In this document: positions 8,601 through 18,800 of the stretch, one piece after another
How positions within the stretch are numbered: position 1 is the first letter of the stretch
Layout: every line of letters starts with the position of its first letter
IMG/VR virus record: IMGVR_UViG_3300013094_000127
Location: 1-38,754 of that record
Reading direction: 5' to 3' (one strand)
DNA from: a virus
Length of the DNA stretch: 38,754 nt
Position numbers and translations under genes: made by a program
Notes under the pieces: generated by a model
Database searches by the model: none
Seen by the model: the letters and a program-made list of their open reading frames with translations, nothing else
What the model was told of the DNA's origin: nothing

Positions 8601-8762
8601 GCAGACTCCGAAGACGAAGACTTATCAACTATAGCAGAAGCACCTGAAGAACCAGAAACAGTTGATGAAGCAACTAGTGCAGATGGTAATACAGTACCAA
8701 TTCAAAATGCGCCAACCTTGGCGCAGACACAACAAAATGTTCTAGCAGCAATTACAGGATAA
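5637..8762 (+). CDS. Large baseplate hub-like structural protein with coiled-coil N-terminus
   Basis: The protein has 1041 residues and I do not recognise a precise T4 equivalent. Residues 1-110 are rich in Ala, Gln and Asn and look like a coiled coil; an acidic, disordered linker follows to about 170. A globular beta-rich part (about 195-400, with DFKFTIVEPYGLTLIDRIM and KWFPIKLTGMKIKASVKG) is followed by a charged Lys/Gln/Glu linker (about 425-500). Further globular pieces end with CKLHILGDPEFIKQDD and SGYYRIISVESEFRSGKF (about 810-910), then an acidic Pro/Glu-rich tail. The C-terminal pattern resembles hub proteins of the gp27/gpD type. Position, 3 bases upstream of the gp5-type needle, favours a central hub role. 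The low-complexity linkers are unusual for a baseplate protein. Confidence 0.6.
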   Translation: MADTQSVAQAQDQLASANEAATAANNDLAYRKKLADQLDQTVSLARQATLGKTTDSAEYQYYQGVLAQQQDAQDALAAAQQKVTAANNNVATAAQNLTTAQQTAASASQKTAGDAATTNTDPPTQNTGTDSGDHADPVTNEEDSNQEDTEQPDAVVLGGPAYSGASGGRGSYTGYNAADEAASRIVTQVGTPSYTDKDLYSNVSENILDSYASYTYGLTLHVLTREDYNSMTEDPVNFKPTKTLISTANRYSETFVDAAGNFVSGRDPEFNLDFYFDSFKMTTLVGLNSNNRGTNAIDFKFTIVEPYGLTLIDRIMRVNNEGLNGKNYLDMPYLLELNFFGIDDSGNIGKIDAHTKWFPIKLTGMKIKASVKGSEYEIDAIPFNHSAMLESIQAIKTRFEVTAKTVIDYFSSSGETEATAAVKAVIDEDTQRKAKIKAAEADTQARQEAENKKVADQNKQQEEQPFDPEGTGSQNYGEQATRKPKKVEPTDPGVPNTPVVLNTKSFTAAYNAWNKYEYRNGNVKFADTIDFVFLDDTLANSPIVEPKKNPARKVGETDAKTNAQSTSDNKDATPAATADFQATVRSLEAGTAVNDVINMVLTNSKFLSDQTTDPATQRKNAADQYKVDDKTAANIVNVASAKNLPVKMWKIVPRITLGDFDAVRNQWGKNITFYIQTYLAFQTKDDRLPQSLPPPPVKRYDYTYTGHNKSIIDFDINFNCLYYTAYSADRGNGAAAAGAAQTSDENKNSDKIDNQQSKTIDQYRINPNSGQQQTSAGGATQRSDVQNASSAAQESMYTSAGGDMLQCKLHILGDPEFIKQDDLFINPIQAGTGKYAGSTGSLNMDSGEIYCWINFRSPSDFNADTGLYDLDSKNKYTVSEFSGYYRIISVESEFRSGKFTQNLELIRQPKQPLINQRPVQDLPKGLNPRNNAAPTPSDNPAVSGGDLEKDVEPEVGTNLFKNAKSEPELPPEAKLPNSQLVPSDENPFADSEDEDLSTIAEAPEEPETVDEATSADGNTVPIQNAPTLAQTQQNVLAAITG

Positions 8763-8765
8763 TAT

Positions 8766-11700
8766 ATGGCACAGGATAAGGTAACAGGCAATAAAACGTC
8801 AAAAAACTACAACCGGGAAAACATTCCGGGTATTAAATTTGACACAGCCACTATGTTAGGTATTGTTAAAGACAATATCAGTCCTGCTCGCGATGGAAGA
8901 TTGAGAGTATGGATTCCAGACTTTGGCGGAGACGAAACTAATCCCAGTTTTTGGCGTACTGTAAACTATGCTAGTCCCTACATGGGCACTACCTATCAAC
9001 CCACAACTAGTCTAAACAACAACTATACTGGAGTTGTACACAGCTATGGTATGTGGTTTACTCCTCCCGACATTGGCAACCAAGTGTTGTGTACATTTGT
9101 CAACGGTGACCCAGATCGTGGATTTTGGTTTGCTTGTGTGTCGGGAGTGCTTAGTAATTGGATGTTGCCAGCAATTGGATCCAGCAGCAACGTAGACAAA
9201 GAGTCTGCTAGTGTAGACATAAAACCCAGCATATTGCCTGACAACAATGTTCCACCTCAGGTTCTACCTGTTGCCGAGTTCAACGAAAACATTGATGGCA
9301 CAGTAAGCAGCACATTCTATACCAACAAGAAACCTATACACGAGTTTCAAGCCAATATCTTGTTCAAGCAGGGTCTAGATCGTGATCCTGTGCGTGGTGC
9401 TATCAGCAGTAGCAGTCAACGTGAAACTCCTAGTCATGTATTTGGTATTAGCACTCCTGGTCGTGCATTAACTAAAGATACAGCAGATGATCCAGGCTAT
9501 GCTGCCCGAGTAGCAGCAGGCGGTATTACAAACGATCAATACAGCGTTCCTACACGCAAAGGCGGGCACACGTTTGTCATGGACGATGGTGACGTAAATG
9601 GCAAAGACAACTTGATTAGATTACGTACTGCCAATGGACATCAAATCTTAATGAATGATGATCAATCAACTATGTACATTGCACACAAAGATGGTACAAG
9701 TTGGATAGAGATTGACGACACTGGCATTAAAATGTACACTATTGGCGATTTCAGTGTACGCAGCGAGGGCAACTTTAACTTACACGCTGACAAAGATATT
9801 AATATTCAAAGCGGTGGCGCAATCAATATTGCCAGCGATGAATCTTTTACAGTCAATAGCGCAGCAGTTAAAATTGGCGGTAGTGAAAATCTATTGCTGT
9901 ACGGCACTAAAACCAACATAGGCGCCGGACAACTTACTATGAGTGCAGACGGAAAGTTGATTGTCAGCAGTGGCGGGGCAATGACTGTCAGTGGTGCTAC
10001 AATTGATATTAATGGTGGTGCAGGTGGCAACAGCATCAGCTTCCCAACATTGGAAAAGAACAAGCTAGCCGACACCACATACGACAGCGAAGTAACAAAA
10101 CTTTGGAACAGCGTACCGCAAAGTGTAGACAGCGTTGTTACAATACTACCAAGCCACGAACCATGGACACGTACAGGCAAGCCTGCACCATTAGTAAAAC
10201 AAGCAGGTTCTAGTGTATGCGCTCCGCCTTCAGGAACACCCACAGTACCTGCAGCCTACTCACTACCTCCTCCTAACGGCAACAAAGCAGACAAAGGTAC
10301 GGTCAACGGTCAAACAGCACCTTGGTCAACAGATACTGCTTTCTTGGCCAAAGTTAAATCTACTGCCGCTGCACTTAACTGTAACTACATAGACTTGTTG
10401 GCTTGTATGGCCAACGAAACTGGCGCAACATTTGATCCAGCTATTACCAACAGCTTGGGCTACACTGGTTTGATACAGTTTGGTAAAGCAGCAGCAACTG
10501 ATTTGCGAACTACAACCGATGCACTACGTCAGTTAAATCGTGCTGATCAAATGGACTGGGTATTGAAATTCTTCCAGTTGCAAAAATTGACACAAAAAGC
10601 ACCTGCACCTAAACTACAAGATTTGTACTTGTGTATCTATTGGCCAGCAGCAGTAGGCAAACCTGACAATTTTATTATCAATGCAGCAGGCAGCAATCAA
10701 GCACAGTCCAATAAAGGACTACAAGCAGCAGATGGTAGCATTACCTGTGCCTCAGTTGGTGCAGCAGCAGCCAATTGGTTGCCTGGAATTCAACAGGCAC
10801 TGGCTAACGCAGGCGAAACAAGTCAAGTTGCACAACCGCCAGCTGGCGCTATACTAGACGGATCTGGACATCCTATTAGGTCTGGATCAGGCGAAGTAGT
10901 AAAAAGCAGCACCGTTACTAAAGACGCTGGTATTGCATTGGCCGGAGGGCAAGCAGTTACATCACCAAACTGCCCTGCAGAAGTTTTAGCAAAAACAACC
11001 ACCTACGCACCGGCCGGAAACTTTGGTGCAACCACACCAAACATAAACACCACACAAGCCAAGGCCATGATGGCAGAATTGGGCTACTACATCAGCCAAT
11101 TCAACTACAGCTTTGTCAGTACAGATCGACAACTCATTGGCAAATACGGTATGGATGCACAGTTCTTGTCTACAAACGGTTATATCAAACCCGATGCAGT
11201 TGGCACATTTGGTGCAAGCACACTAGGTAAACCAGTTGCATGGACTGGTAAAGATGGTATAACAAGTCAAGACGACTTCTTTAATAGTCCTGCTCTGCAA
11301 GACTCTATCATGTATGCTGCACTCAGCAAGTATTATACAGAGCTGTTGGCCAATGGAGGTATACTGCCTGCAGATGATGTATGTACAGCAGCAGGCATGA
11401 TGTTTGTGGCTTACCAACTGCGTAGCAGCGCTGCCGCTAAAAATTGGAGAGATACCGGAGTTGCAAATGATCCTCTAAACAAAGTTGGCGGAGAAGTATT
11501 TTACAATCACGGACGTTATGCTATTGATATTCTAGCAGCAGGCGGTGCCGTTAGCAGCGTCGCTCAAACTGTGGGACTCAGTGGTGCTAATACTACAGGT
11601 ATCAATCCTGATGATGTGTTTACATTTACCGGCTCTGGATCAGGCACAAGAGACAACTTTGATCAACTCAGCAGCGAATTTAAAGACGCTATTCTCAAAA

Positions 11701-12032
11701 TGGCACAAGACTTTAAAGCTAAAACTGGTGCTAAGATTGCTATCAGTAGCGCTTATCGTAGTCAATCTTATCAACAGTCGCTAATAGATCGTTGGCATGC
11801 AGCAGGGGGCGGTCCAAATAATCCTACAGCAGGCGGTATTACTACACCATCATTGAAGAAGAGCGCACACACTGAGGGCGCAGCAATTGACAGTGGACAA
11901 ATGCCTTTGGTAGCAAGAACTGTTGATCTAGCAACCTATGGATTACGTTGGGGCGGGGCTCCAGTAAGTCAAGGCGGTTTCAGCAAGGCAGACCCGGTTC
12001 ACATACAATTAATCAACTTCCAATTACAATAA
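8766..12032 (+). CDS. 5: gp5-type baseplate needle with multiple cell-wall-degrading domains
   Basis: The 1088-residue protein begins with the OB-fold of gp5/VgrG-type needles (residues 15-130; GRLRVWIPDFGG, WFTPPDIGNQVLCTFVNGD). A repetitive beta-helix spike follows (about 290-430; HADKDINIQSGGAINIASDE). Next is a lytic-transglycosylase-like domain (about 515-680) with the catalytic-type Glu near 551 in ANETGATFDP, followed by GYTGLIQFG. A second muramidase-like module (about 760-930; IGKYGMDAQFLSTNGYI, WTGKDGI, NHGRYAIDIL) resembles domains in cyanophage tail lysozymes. Last is an M15/VanY-type peptidase (about 962-1088) with SAYRS (Arg998), SAHTEGAAID (His1035, Asp1042) and DPVH (His1079) as zinc-site residues. 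T4 gp5 has 575 residues and one lysozyme domain placed before the helix. The role is to puncture the outer membrane and open peptidoglycan. Confidence 0.88.
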   Translation: MAQDKVTGNKTSKNYNRENIPGIKFDTATMLGIVKDNISPARDGRLRVWIPDFGGDETNPSFWRTVNYASPYMGTTYQPTTSLNNNYTGVVHSYGMWFTPPDIGNQVLCTFVNGDPDRGFWFACVSGVLSNWMLPAIGSSSNVDKESASVDIKPSILPDNNVPPQVLPVAEFNENIDGTVSSTFYTNKKPIHEFQANILFKQGLDRDPVRGAISSSSQRETPSHVFGISTPGRALTKDTADDPGYAARVAAGGITNDQYSVPTRKGGHTFVMDDGDVNGKDNLIRLRTANGHQILMNDDQSTMYIAHKDGTSWIEIDDTGIKMYTIGDFSVRSEGNFNLHADKDINIQSGGAINIASDESFTVNSAAVKIGGSENLLLYGTKTNIGAGQLTMSADGKLIVSSGGAMTVSGATIDINGGAGGNSISFPTLEKNKLADTTYDSEVTKLWNSVPQSVDSVVTILPSHEPWTRTGKPAPLVKQAGSSVCAPPSGTPTVPAAYSLPPPNGNKADKGTVNGQTAPWSTDTAFLAKVKSTAAALNCNYIDLLACMANETGATFDPAITNSLGYTGLIQFGKAAATDLRTTTDALRQLNRADQMDWVLKFFQLQKLTQKAPAPKLQDLYLCIYWPAAVGKPDNFIINAAGSNQAQSNKGLQAADGSITCASVGAAAANWLPGIQQALANAGETSQVAQPPAGAILDGSGHPIRSGSGEVVKSSTVTKDAGIALAGGQAVTSPNCPAEVLAKTTTYAPAGNFGATTPNINTTQAKAMMAELGYYISQFNYSFVSTDRQLIGKYGMDAQFLSTNGYIKPDAVGTFGASTLGKPVAWTGKDGITSQDDFFNSPALQDSIMYAALSKYYTELLANGGILPADDVCTAAGMMFVAYQLRSSAAAKNWRDTGVANDPLNKVGGEVFYNHGRYAIDILAAGGAVSSVAQTVGLSGANTTGINPDDVFTFTGSGSGTRDNFDQLSSEFKDAILKMAQDFKAKTGAKIAISSAYRSQSYQQSLIDRWHAAGGGPNNPTAGGITTPSLKKSAHTEGAAIDSGQMPLVARTVDLATYGLRWGGAPVSQGGFSKADPVHIQLINFQLQ

Positions 12033-12041
12033 ATATAGAAT

Positions 12042-12428
12042 ATGGCAATTATCTATAAAGGTTTCAGTACAATTAACCGCAGCAAGAAGTTTCGTGCTAG
12101 CGATATTGACTTGGTTAAACAGGATCTGTTAAATCATTTCAGTATACGCAAAGGCGAAAAACTCATGCAGCCAAACTTTGGCAGTATCATATGGAGTTTA
12201 TTGTTTGAACCTTTAACTGACAGCGTGAACGAACTTATAGTTAACGATGTTAAGAAGATTGTTGGATACGAACCACGTTTGGGCGTGAGCAACATCACTA
12301 TCACGTCCCAAGATTATGGTATTCAAATTGAACTAGACCTTGTGTTTATCCCCACAAACCAAACTACATCAATGACCATGACCTTTGATTCAAACAGTCA
12401 AACACTGACTACAAAGGGTTCCTACTAA
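12042..12428 (+). CDS. 25: gp25-like baseplate wedge protein
   Basis: The 128 residues match the gp25 family (T4 gp25 is 132), the most conserved baseplate component of contractile systems. It has the family's N-terminal helix (DIDLVKQDLLNHFSIRKGEKLMQP), the hallmark NFGSIIWSLLFEPLTDSV, and the C-terminal strands after VGYEPRLGVSNITI. gp25 sits at the junction of gp6, gp7 and gp53 and touches the first sheath ring, starting sheath assembly. It lies 9 bases after the gp5-type gene and 52 bases before gp6, a common gp25-gp6 arrangement. No Shine-Dalgarno sequence is obvious. Confidence 0.93.
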   Translation: MAIIYKGFSTINRSKKFRASDIDLVKQDLLNHFSIRKGEKLMQPNFGSIIWSLLFEPLTDSVNELIVNDVKKIVGYEPRLGVSNITITSQDYGIQIELDLVFIPTNQTTSMTMTFDSNSQTLTTKGSY

Positions 12429-12451
12429 TTAACTACGTAGATTTTGATTAT

Positions 12452-12459
12452 TATAAATA
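12452..12459 (+). promoter_or_regulatory. T4-type late promoter (TATAAATA), upstream of gp6
   Basis: A perfect 8/8 match to the T4 late consensus lies in the gap between gp25 and gp6, with 21 bases between the box and the gp6 ATG. The leader again carries AACGGA (12466-12471), 9 bases before the start codon. This is the best-supported late promoter in the window. Confidence 0.88.
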
Positions 12460-12480
12460 CATAATAACGGATGTATTTAG

Positions 12481-15400
12481 ATGTCAACCACTACACGTCA
12501 GACTAACCTGCTAGTAAACCAAGACTGGACAGCAGTTTATCAAACTTTTAAGCAAGCTGATTTTACCAGCTATGACTTTGAAACACTACGCAAGACCATG
12601 ATTGACTACTTGCGTAACTACTACCCTGAAGACTTTAACGACTTCACAGAGTCTAGCGAATACATTGCCTTAATTGACCTTATTGCTTTCTTGGGACAAA
12701 GTTTAGCATTCCGTGGCGACATGAATGCACGTGAAAACTTCTTTGACACAGCAGAACGTCGCGACAGTATTCTTAAACTAGCACGTCTGATTAGTTACAA
12801 TCCGGCTCGTAACGTCAGTGCCAGCGGCTATTTAAAAATTGACAGTCTAAACACCACTGAAAATCTATTTGACAGCAACGGGCTAAACCTCAGCAATTTA
12901 CTAATTTCGTGGAACGATACTGCTAACCCAGATTGGCAAGAACAATTCACAACTATTCTAAATGCCACCTTAGTCAGTAATCAAGTAGTAGGCAAGCCAG
13001 GAAATAGCAATACCATCAACGGTATCATCAACGACGAATACAGCATTAATTTGCCTCCCGGAGTCATCCCTCGACAAAGTTTCACTGCTATTGTTGAAAA
13101 CAGCAGCATGAATTTTGAAGCAGTCAGTGCTACAAGTTTTGGGCAAAAATACATCTATGAGCCTGCCCCAGTTCCCACTGGCAGATTCAATGTCTTGTAT
13201 CGTAACGATAATCTAGGCAACAACAGTATCAATACTGGTTATTTTGTCTACTTCAAACAAGGTACATTGAGCACACAAGATTTCAACTTAAATCAAAGTT
13301 TGCCAAATCGTGTGGTCAACGTTAACTACAACAGTATTAACAATGATGACGTATGGTTATACCAATTGGATTCCACTGGAGCCCCATCTGTCTACTGGCC
13401 ATCTGTGCCAGCGATTGCAGGCATCAACGTTATCTACAATCAAAGCAGTAACCGTAATCTATATCAGATCAACAGTCGCAGCAATGACCAAATTGATTTG
13501 GTGTTTGGTGACGGCGCTTTTGCCAACATCCCGCAAGGTGTTTTCCGCTTGTACTACAGAACCAGCAACGGATATACCTATAAGATTACACCAGATGAGA
13601 TACAGAGTGTCACACTGAGCTTTCCTTATGTAAGTCGCAACAACACAGTTGAGACATTGACCATGACTGTGAGTTTGAACTATACAGTATCAAATAGTCA
13701 GCCACGTGAGAGCATTGACGACATTCGTACCAAAGCTCCTGCCAACTACTATACACAAAACCGTATGATCACAGGCGAAGACTACAGCCTGTTCCCATAC
13801 ACAAACTTTAGCAGCATCTTAAAAGTTAAGGCAGTTAACCGTCAAAGCAGCGGCACAAGTCGTTTCTTGGACGTGCTAGACGTAACTGGCAAGTACAGCA
13901 GCACAAACATTTTTGGTAGCGATGGCATCTTGTACAGCCAAGCTCCCAACACCAGTACAACATTTAGCTTTGTTATAGCCACAGACATTTATCAAACCAT
14001 CTACAATACTGTAGCTCCATTGGTTGCCAGCAAACCAGTGTTGCAGTATTACTATGCCAACTTCCCACGCTATACTCCTCCGAGTGGTACAACATGGAGT
14101 CAAAGTACTGCAACCGGCAATAGTAGCACTGGGGTTTTCAGCAACGGCGGAAATACTCAACAGATTGGTATTGGAGTTAGCAACAATCTAAAATATATTT
14201 CTACTGGATCCATGGTGCAATTCAATGCAGGCACAGGTAATTACTTTGACGCACAGAATCAAATACAAACTGGTACAGCAACATACCCTGGGGAAAACAA
14301 TTATCTTTGGGCCAGCGTTGTAAGCGCTAACCCAGGTTTTAATGTACAGTTAAGCAAAAATATCCCTAGTGGAGCAGTAGCCGATACAGTTATTCCTGTG
14401 TTCAAAAATGCGTTACCATCAGGTGCTCTAATAGATCAAACAGTACGCCTGTTGCAAAGCTATCAAAACATTGGGTTGAGCTACAACAGTACAACACAAT
14501 CCTGGCAAATTATTTTACCACAAGACTTAAACTTGGGTGCATTTAGCCTCACACATCAAGGCGATAAAACTGGCATGGGACTAGACAGCAGTTGGTTAAT
14601 TGCATTCTCCTACAACGGTATCAGTTATAATATTGCTAACCGCGGACTTGAATATGTGTTCCAAAGCGCAGGCGAAACACGTTTTTACTTTGATCCAGAT
14701 GTTAAAACATTTGACAGTAAAACTGGCTTGACCATTAATGATCAAATTAACGTACTAAAGACTAATAGTCAGCCCGACAGCGCAAATCCAATTGGCCAAG
14801 ATCAGCAATGGTACATCTATGACAATGTGGTAAATCCTGATGGATACGTTGACAATACACAGGTATTGGTAACGTTCCCTATGACCAACAATGATGGCGT
14901 TCCAAACGATCCTGATTTGTTTACTAATATTGTAGCTCCCTCTGTAAATTCTTCTAAGAAATACGTTTTCTTCCAAGAAGTCAACAGCGGCGCTGCAAAC
15001 TTCTTGACTACAGCACCAGTTGACAATGCAACCATTGTGACATCTTATGCAACTCAAGCAGCAATCACTACAAACTGGGCTCTGTATCTAAACGGACAAA
15101 TCTTCTACGCAACTGGTGAAAACAAATTTTATCAGCTGAATGTTACTACTAACAACGGTACAACAACTAGAACATTGACTACGCTTACTAACTATATTGC
15201 CGAAGTTGGTCGCCAGGCAATACAGTTCCAATATCGTCACAGCAGTCCTAATGATCGTCGTATTGATCCAGCTCCAAACAACATCATGGATCTCTACATC
15301 TTGACTACACAGTACAGCACAGACTATCTAGCTTGGATAAGAGATACAACTGGTACAGTAGTTGAGCCTAGCCTGCCTACTAACGATGAGTTAAAAACAG

Positions 15401-15870
15401 AATACGGAACTGGAGCAAACAGTCTTGAAAATTACAAGGCCATTAGCGATACTATTGTGTATAACCCAGGCAAATACAAACCCCTGTTTGGTGCAAAAGC
15501 AGATCCAAGTCTACAAGCAACCTTCAAAGTTGTTAAAAACCCTAATGTTAATGTCAGCGACAACGACATTATCAGCGGAGTAGTTTCTGCACTCAATACC
15601 TATTTTGACACAGCAAATTGGGACTTTGGTGACACGTTCTATTTCAGTGAACTCAGCACATATCTTCACAATCAACTAGCACCTAACGTAGCTAGCATTA
15701 TTATTGTGCCAGCCAGCACAGATATTGCTTTTGGCGGACTGTTGCAAATCAATGCTAACCCTAATGAAATCATGGTTAGCGCTGCAACTGCAAACAATGT
15801 ACAAATCATCAGTGCAATTACAGCAGCACAAATTAATCAAACCTTAGCAGGATTGGGAATCGTAGTTTAA
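12481..15870 (+). CDS. 6: gp6-like baseplate wedge protein, enlarged
   Basis: The N-terminal part is clearly gp6: YDFETLRKTMIDYLRNYYPE, DFTESSEYIALIDLIAFLGQ, SLAFRGDMNARENFFDTAE and LARLISYNPARN. In T4, gp6 dimers build the continuous inner ring of the baseplate and carry the change from dome to star shape. Another typical gp6/gpJ-like segment appears mid-protein (PANYYTQNRMITGEDY), and the C-terminus has the expected alpha/beta domain (DTANWDFGDTFYFSELSTYL). At 1129 residues it is about 470 longer than T4 gp6 (660); the extra length lies in Asn/Thr/Ser-rich beta segments between about 500 and 950. It starts 21 bases after a late promoter and ends 1 base before the giant gene. Confidence 0.92.
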   Translation: MSTTTRQTNLLVNQDWTAVYQTFKQADFTSYDFETLRKTMIDYLRNYYPEDFNDFTESSEYIALIDLIAFLGQSLAFRGDMNARENFFDTAERRDSILKLARLISYNPARNVSASGYLKIDSLNTTENLFDSNGLNLSNLLISWNDTANPDWQEQFTTILNATLVSNQVVGKPGNSNTINGIINDEYSINLPPGVIPRQSFTAIVENSSMNFEAVSATSFGQKYIYEPAPVPTGRFNVLYRNDNLGNNSINTGYFVYFKQGTLSTQDFNLNQSLPNRVVNVNYNSINNDDVWLYQLDSTGAPSVYWPSVPAIAGINVIYNQSSNRNLYQINSRSNDQIDLVFGDGAFANIPQGVFRLYYRTSNGYTYKITPDEIQSVTLSFPYVSRNNTVETLTMTVSLNYTVSNSQPRESIDDIRTKAPANYYTQNRMITGEDYSLFPYTNFSSILKVKAVNRQSSGTSRFLDVLDVTGKYSSTNIFGSDGILYSQAPNTSTTFSFVIATDIYQTIYNTVAPLVASKPVLQYYYANFPRYTPPSGTTWSQSTATGNSSTGVFSNGGNTQQIGIGVSNNLKYISTGSMVQFNAGTGNYFDAQNQIQTGTATYPGENNYLWASVVSANPGFNVQLSKNIPSGAVADTVIPVFKNALPSGALIDQTVRLLQSYQNIGLSYNSTTQSWQIILPQDLNLGAFSLTHQGDKTGMGLDSSWLIAFSYNGISYNIANRGLEYVFQSAGETRFYFDPDVKTFDSKTGLTINDQINVLKTNSQPDSANPIGQDQQWYIYDNVVNPDGYVDNTQVLVTFPMTNNDGVPNDPDLFTNIVAPSVNSSKKYVFFQEVNSGAANFLTTAPVDNATIVTSYATQAAITTNWALYLNGQIFYATGENKFYQLNVTTNNGTTTRTLTTLTNYIAEVGRQAIQFQYRHSSPNDRRIDPAPNNIMDLYILTTQYSTDYLAWIRDTTGTVVEPSLPTNDELKTEYGTGANSLENYKAISDTIVYNPGKYKPLFGAKADPSLQATFKVVKNPNVNVSDNDIISGVVSALNTYFDTANWDFGDTFYFSELSTYLHNQLAPNVASIIIVPASTDIAFGGLLQINANPNEIMVSAATANNVQIISAITAAQINQTLAGLGIVV

Positions 15871-15871
15871 T

Positions 15872-18800
15872 ATGGCACAAATAAAGACAGCAAATTTTTT
15901 ACCAGAAGTATTTAGAACTGATGCTAACCAAAAGTTTTTAAATGCTACACTAGACCAACTAGTAACTCAGCCTGACCTACGCAACGTCAATGGTTATATT
16001 GGGCGTAAATTTGCACCTACATTTAAGAGCACAGACAACTATCAACCTGAGCCCAGTGCCTTACGTCAGAACTATCAACTTGAACCCAGCGTTGTTGTTA
16101 AAAACAAGATAACAGGTACAACTGATTTCTTTAGTAGTTACATTGACTTGTTGAATCAAGTTAGTCACTATGGCGGAATTAACAACAATCAAACAAGATT
16201 GTTTGCTGGGGAAAATTACAGCTACGATGGCCTGTTTGACTTTGATAAATTTGTTAATTTTAACCAATACTACTGGTTAGAAAATGGCCCAGATACTGTA
16301 GCAGTCTACGGCAGCGAAATTCCTGTTAAAGAAACTTTTACAGTTACACGTGATGTTTCAACCGGTACCTATCGTTTTAGCAATTCAGCTGGTGTTGAAA
16401 ATCCAGTAATACGTTTAGCACACGGCGGTACTTATCAATTCGTGGTCAATCAGCCCGGATACCCATTTTGGATTCAGACTGATCCTGGCACAAGTGGATA
16501 CAAACTTAGCCAAAGCAATCTATCTAGCCGTGATGTGTTTGGAGTTACAAACAACGGTACTGATGTTGGTGTAGTTACATTTAACGTGCCATTGCCAACA
16601 GCACAAGATTTCTTTGTGCGTATGACACTTGCGGGCAGCGCAGATCTAAGTACTGCCCTACACTATAATCAAGTACACGGACAACGTTTGAGTGCAGTTA
16701 TTGCAGCCGGTGAGAACGGGCTTGACGGCGTCAATACTATAAATCAATTGAATTTGAAATCTTTGATATTTGTAGGCACTGATCTTGACAGCAGTTTTTG
16801 GACAGTTAACGGCAGCACTATCCCAGTCGCTCAACGTAGAAACGCATGGTTAATTACACTCAGTAATGATGCTGATCCCGTTGTTACACTAAGCCCAGCG
16901 CTACAACCATTCGTTGTTGATGCCTTGCAAAAAGTATTTGTACGCGGCGGTCTAACTCGTGCTGGAAATTCTTATTATTTGGCCAATGACTATTTGTCAT
17001 TGAACTTGTTTAATTTGATGCCAGACATCACAGCACCTTTGCCTACTATATTTTATCAGGATGGTGTAAGTTCTAGCTACTTTGGTCAAATCAATCTACT
17101 AGATCCTGTTACAACAACAATCAATATTGAAACTGAAATTGTTGGTGCAAACAGTTACACAAGTCCCAACGGAGTTGTATTTTCTAACGGTTTAAAAGTT
17201 ACATTTGATTCTAGTGCCAATCCCAGCACTTATGCAGGGAACACTTACTATGTTGAAGGTGTTGGCAGCGCAATTAAATTGTTAGATGTTACCACATTTG
17301 TAACTCCTGAATCTTATGCATCGGCGGGATTAACTAGCCCTGACTATATTACTATTAATCGAGCAAGTATAGATCTAAACGCTTGGACTCGCAGCAACCG
17401 CTGGTTCCACATTGACATTATCAACAAGACCGCAGAGTACAATGGTGTCACTCCAATATTGGATCAAAACCTACGTGCAAATAGACCAATCATTGAATTT
17501 GAGCCAAGCATACAACTTTACAATAGTGGACGAGTTGCTAAACGAGCAATTGATATATTTGACACCACTACTACAGATAGTCGTAACACAGTTGAATTAC
17601 AACCTCAAGGTTTTACAATTAATGGTGTTGTGCTTACGTCAGGTATGCGAGTTGTCTTTACAAAAGATTTTGATCCTACAGTCAGAAATAAAATCTTTGT
17701 AGTCAACATAGTTTACATCGCAAGTCTAGGCAATAATGTTATTAACTTGACATTGGCCGACGATTCTCTAGTAGAGGCAGGTAATAACCTTGTAGTTGTA
17801 AATGGTCCAGCGGCGCAGAGACTTGAATATTGGTTTGACGGATCCAATTGGCACAATGGCCAACAGAAAACAGCAGTAAATCAAACACCTATGTTTGATG
17901 TTATTGACAATAATGGTCTAAGCATTGGTACCTACAGTGGTTCTACATTTGCTACAAATAAAAATAATCTTGGCACAGTAGTTGGCGGCACTCCAATTTT
18001 CAGCTATACCGTTGGCACTGGCACCAATGATACATCGCTTGGTTTCCCACTAAGCTACAGAAACTTTAATCAAATTGGTGACATACAGTTTACCAATAAT
18101 TTTGATACTGACACCTTCAACTACACTGATAGTTCTGATAATAGCCTAACTGGAGTAAAGATTAACACCGTCGGTACGCTACAGCAAAATACCAGTTTAA
18201 CTGGATTTGCGCTAAGAAACTGCTGGACAACCAATACTGAACAAAGTAAACAGTTCCAAATCATCAGTGGGGTCTATGACGGTAATAATCCCTACTTTAA
18301 GATTGACATCAGCAGCGATAGTGAAGTTACGATTCCTTATTTCCGTGTGTATAAAAACGCATTACAAATTACCAGCTGGGAACTAGTCACTGTTGGAACT
18401 GTTACCTACGTCTATGTTACTGATTCTTCATTAGCAGCCGGCGACGAAATTGACATCTTAATCTATAACAGCACTACCCCAAGCAGCTTGGGTTATTATG
18501 AAGTTCCTAAGAACTTGGATTTCAACAGTCAAAATGCTAACTTTAGTAGCCTAACATTAGGACAACTACGTAACCATGTGAGCACAATGGTTGCCAACAG
18601 CAATCAAGTTGTGGGCAGCTTTCCTGGCAGCAGCAACCTACGTGACTTGCCAGTCAAAGCGCAAGGCGGCAGCATCCTACAACATGCAAATCCTGTACTC
18701 TACAGCGAACTATTCTTGGTTGACGACAACACCAATTTTATCAATGCGTTGGATCTAGCAAGACACGAATACAGCAAATTTAAAAACAAAATTCTTGAGC

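Noticed and set aside
12028-12035. AATAAATA just before gp25, resembling a late promoter
   Set aside because: It overlaps the stop of the gp5-type gene and lies only 6 bases from the gp25 ATG, far from the 21-24 base spacing of the other five boxes. Chance is more likely.
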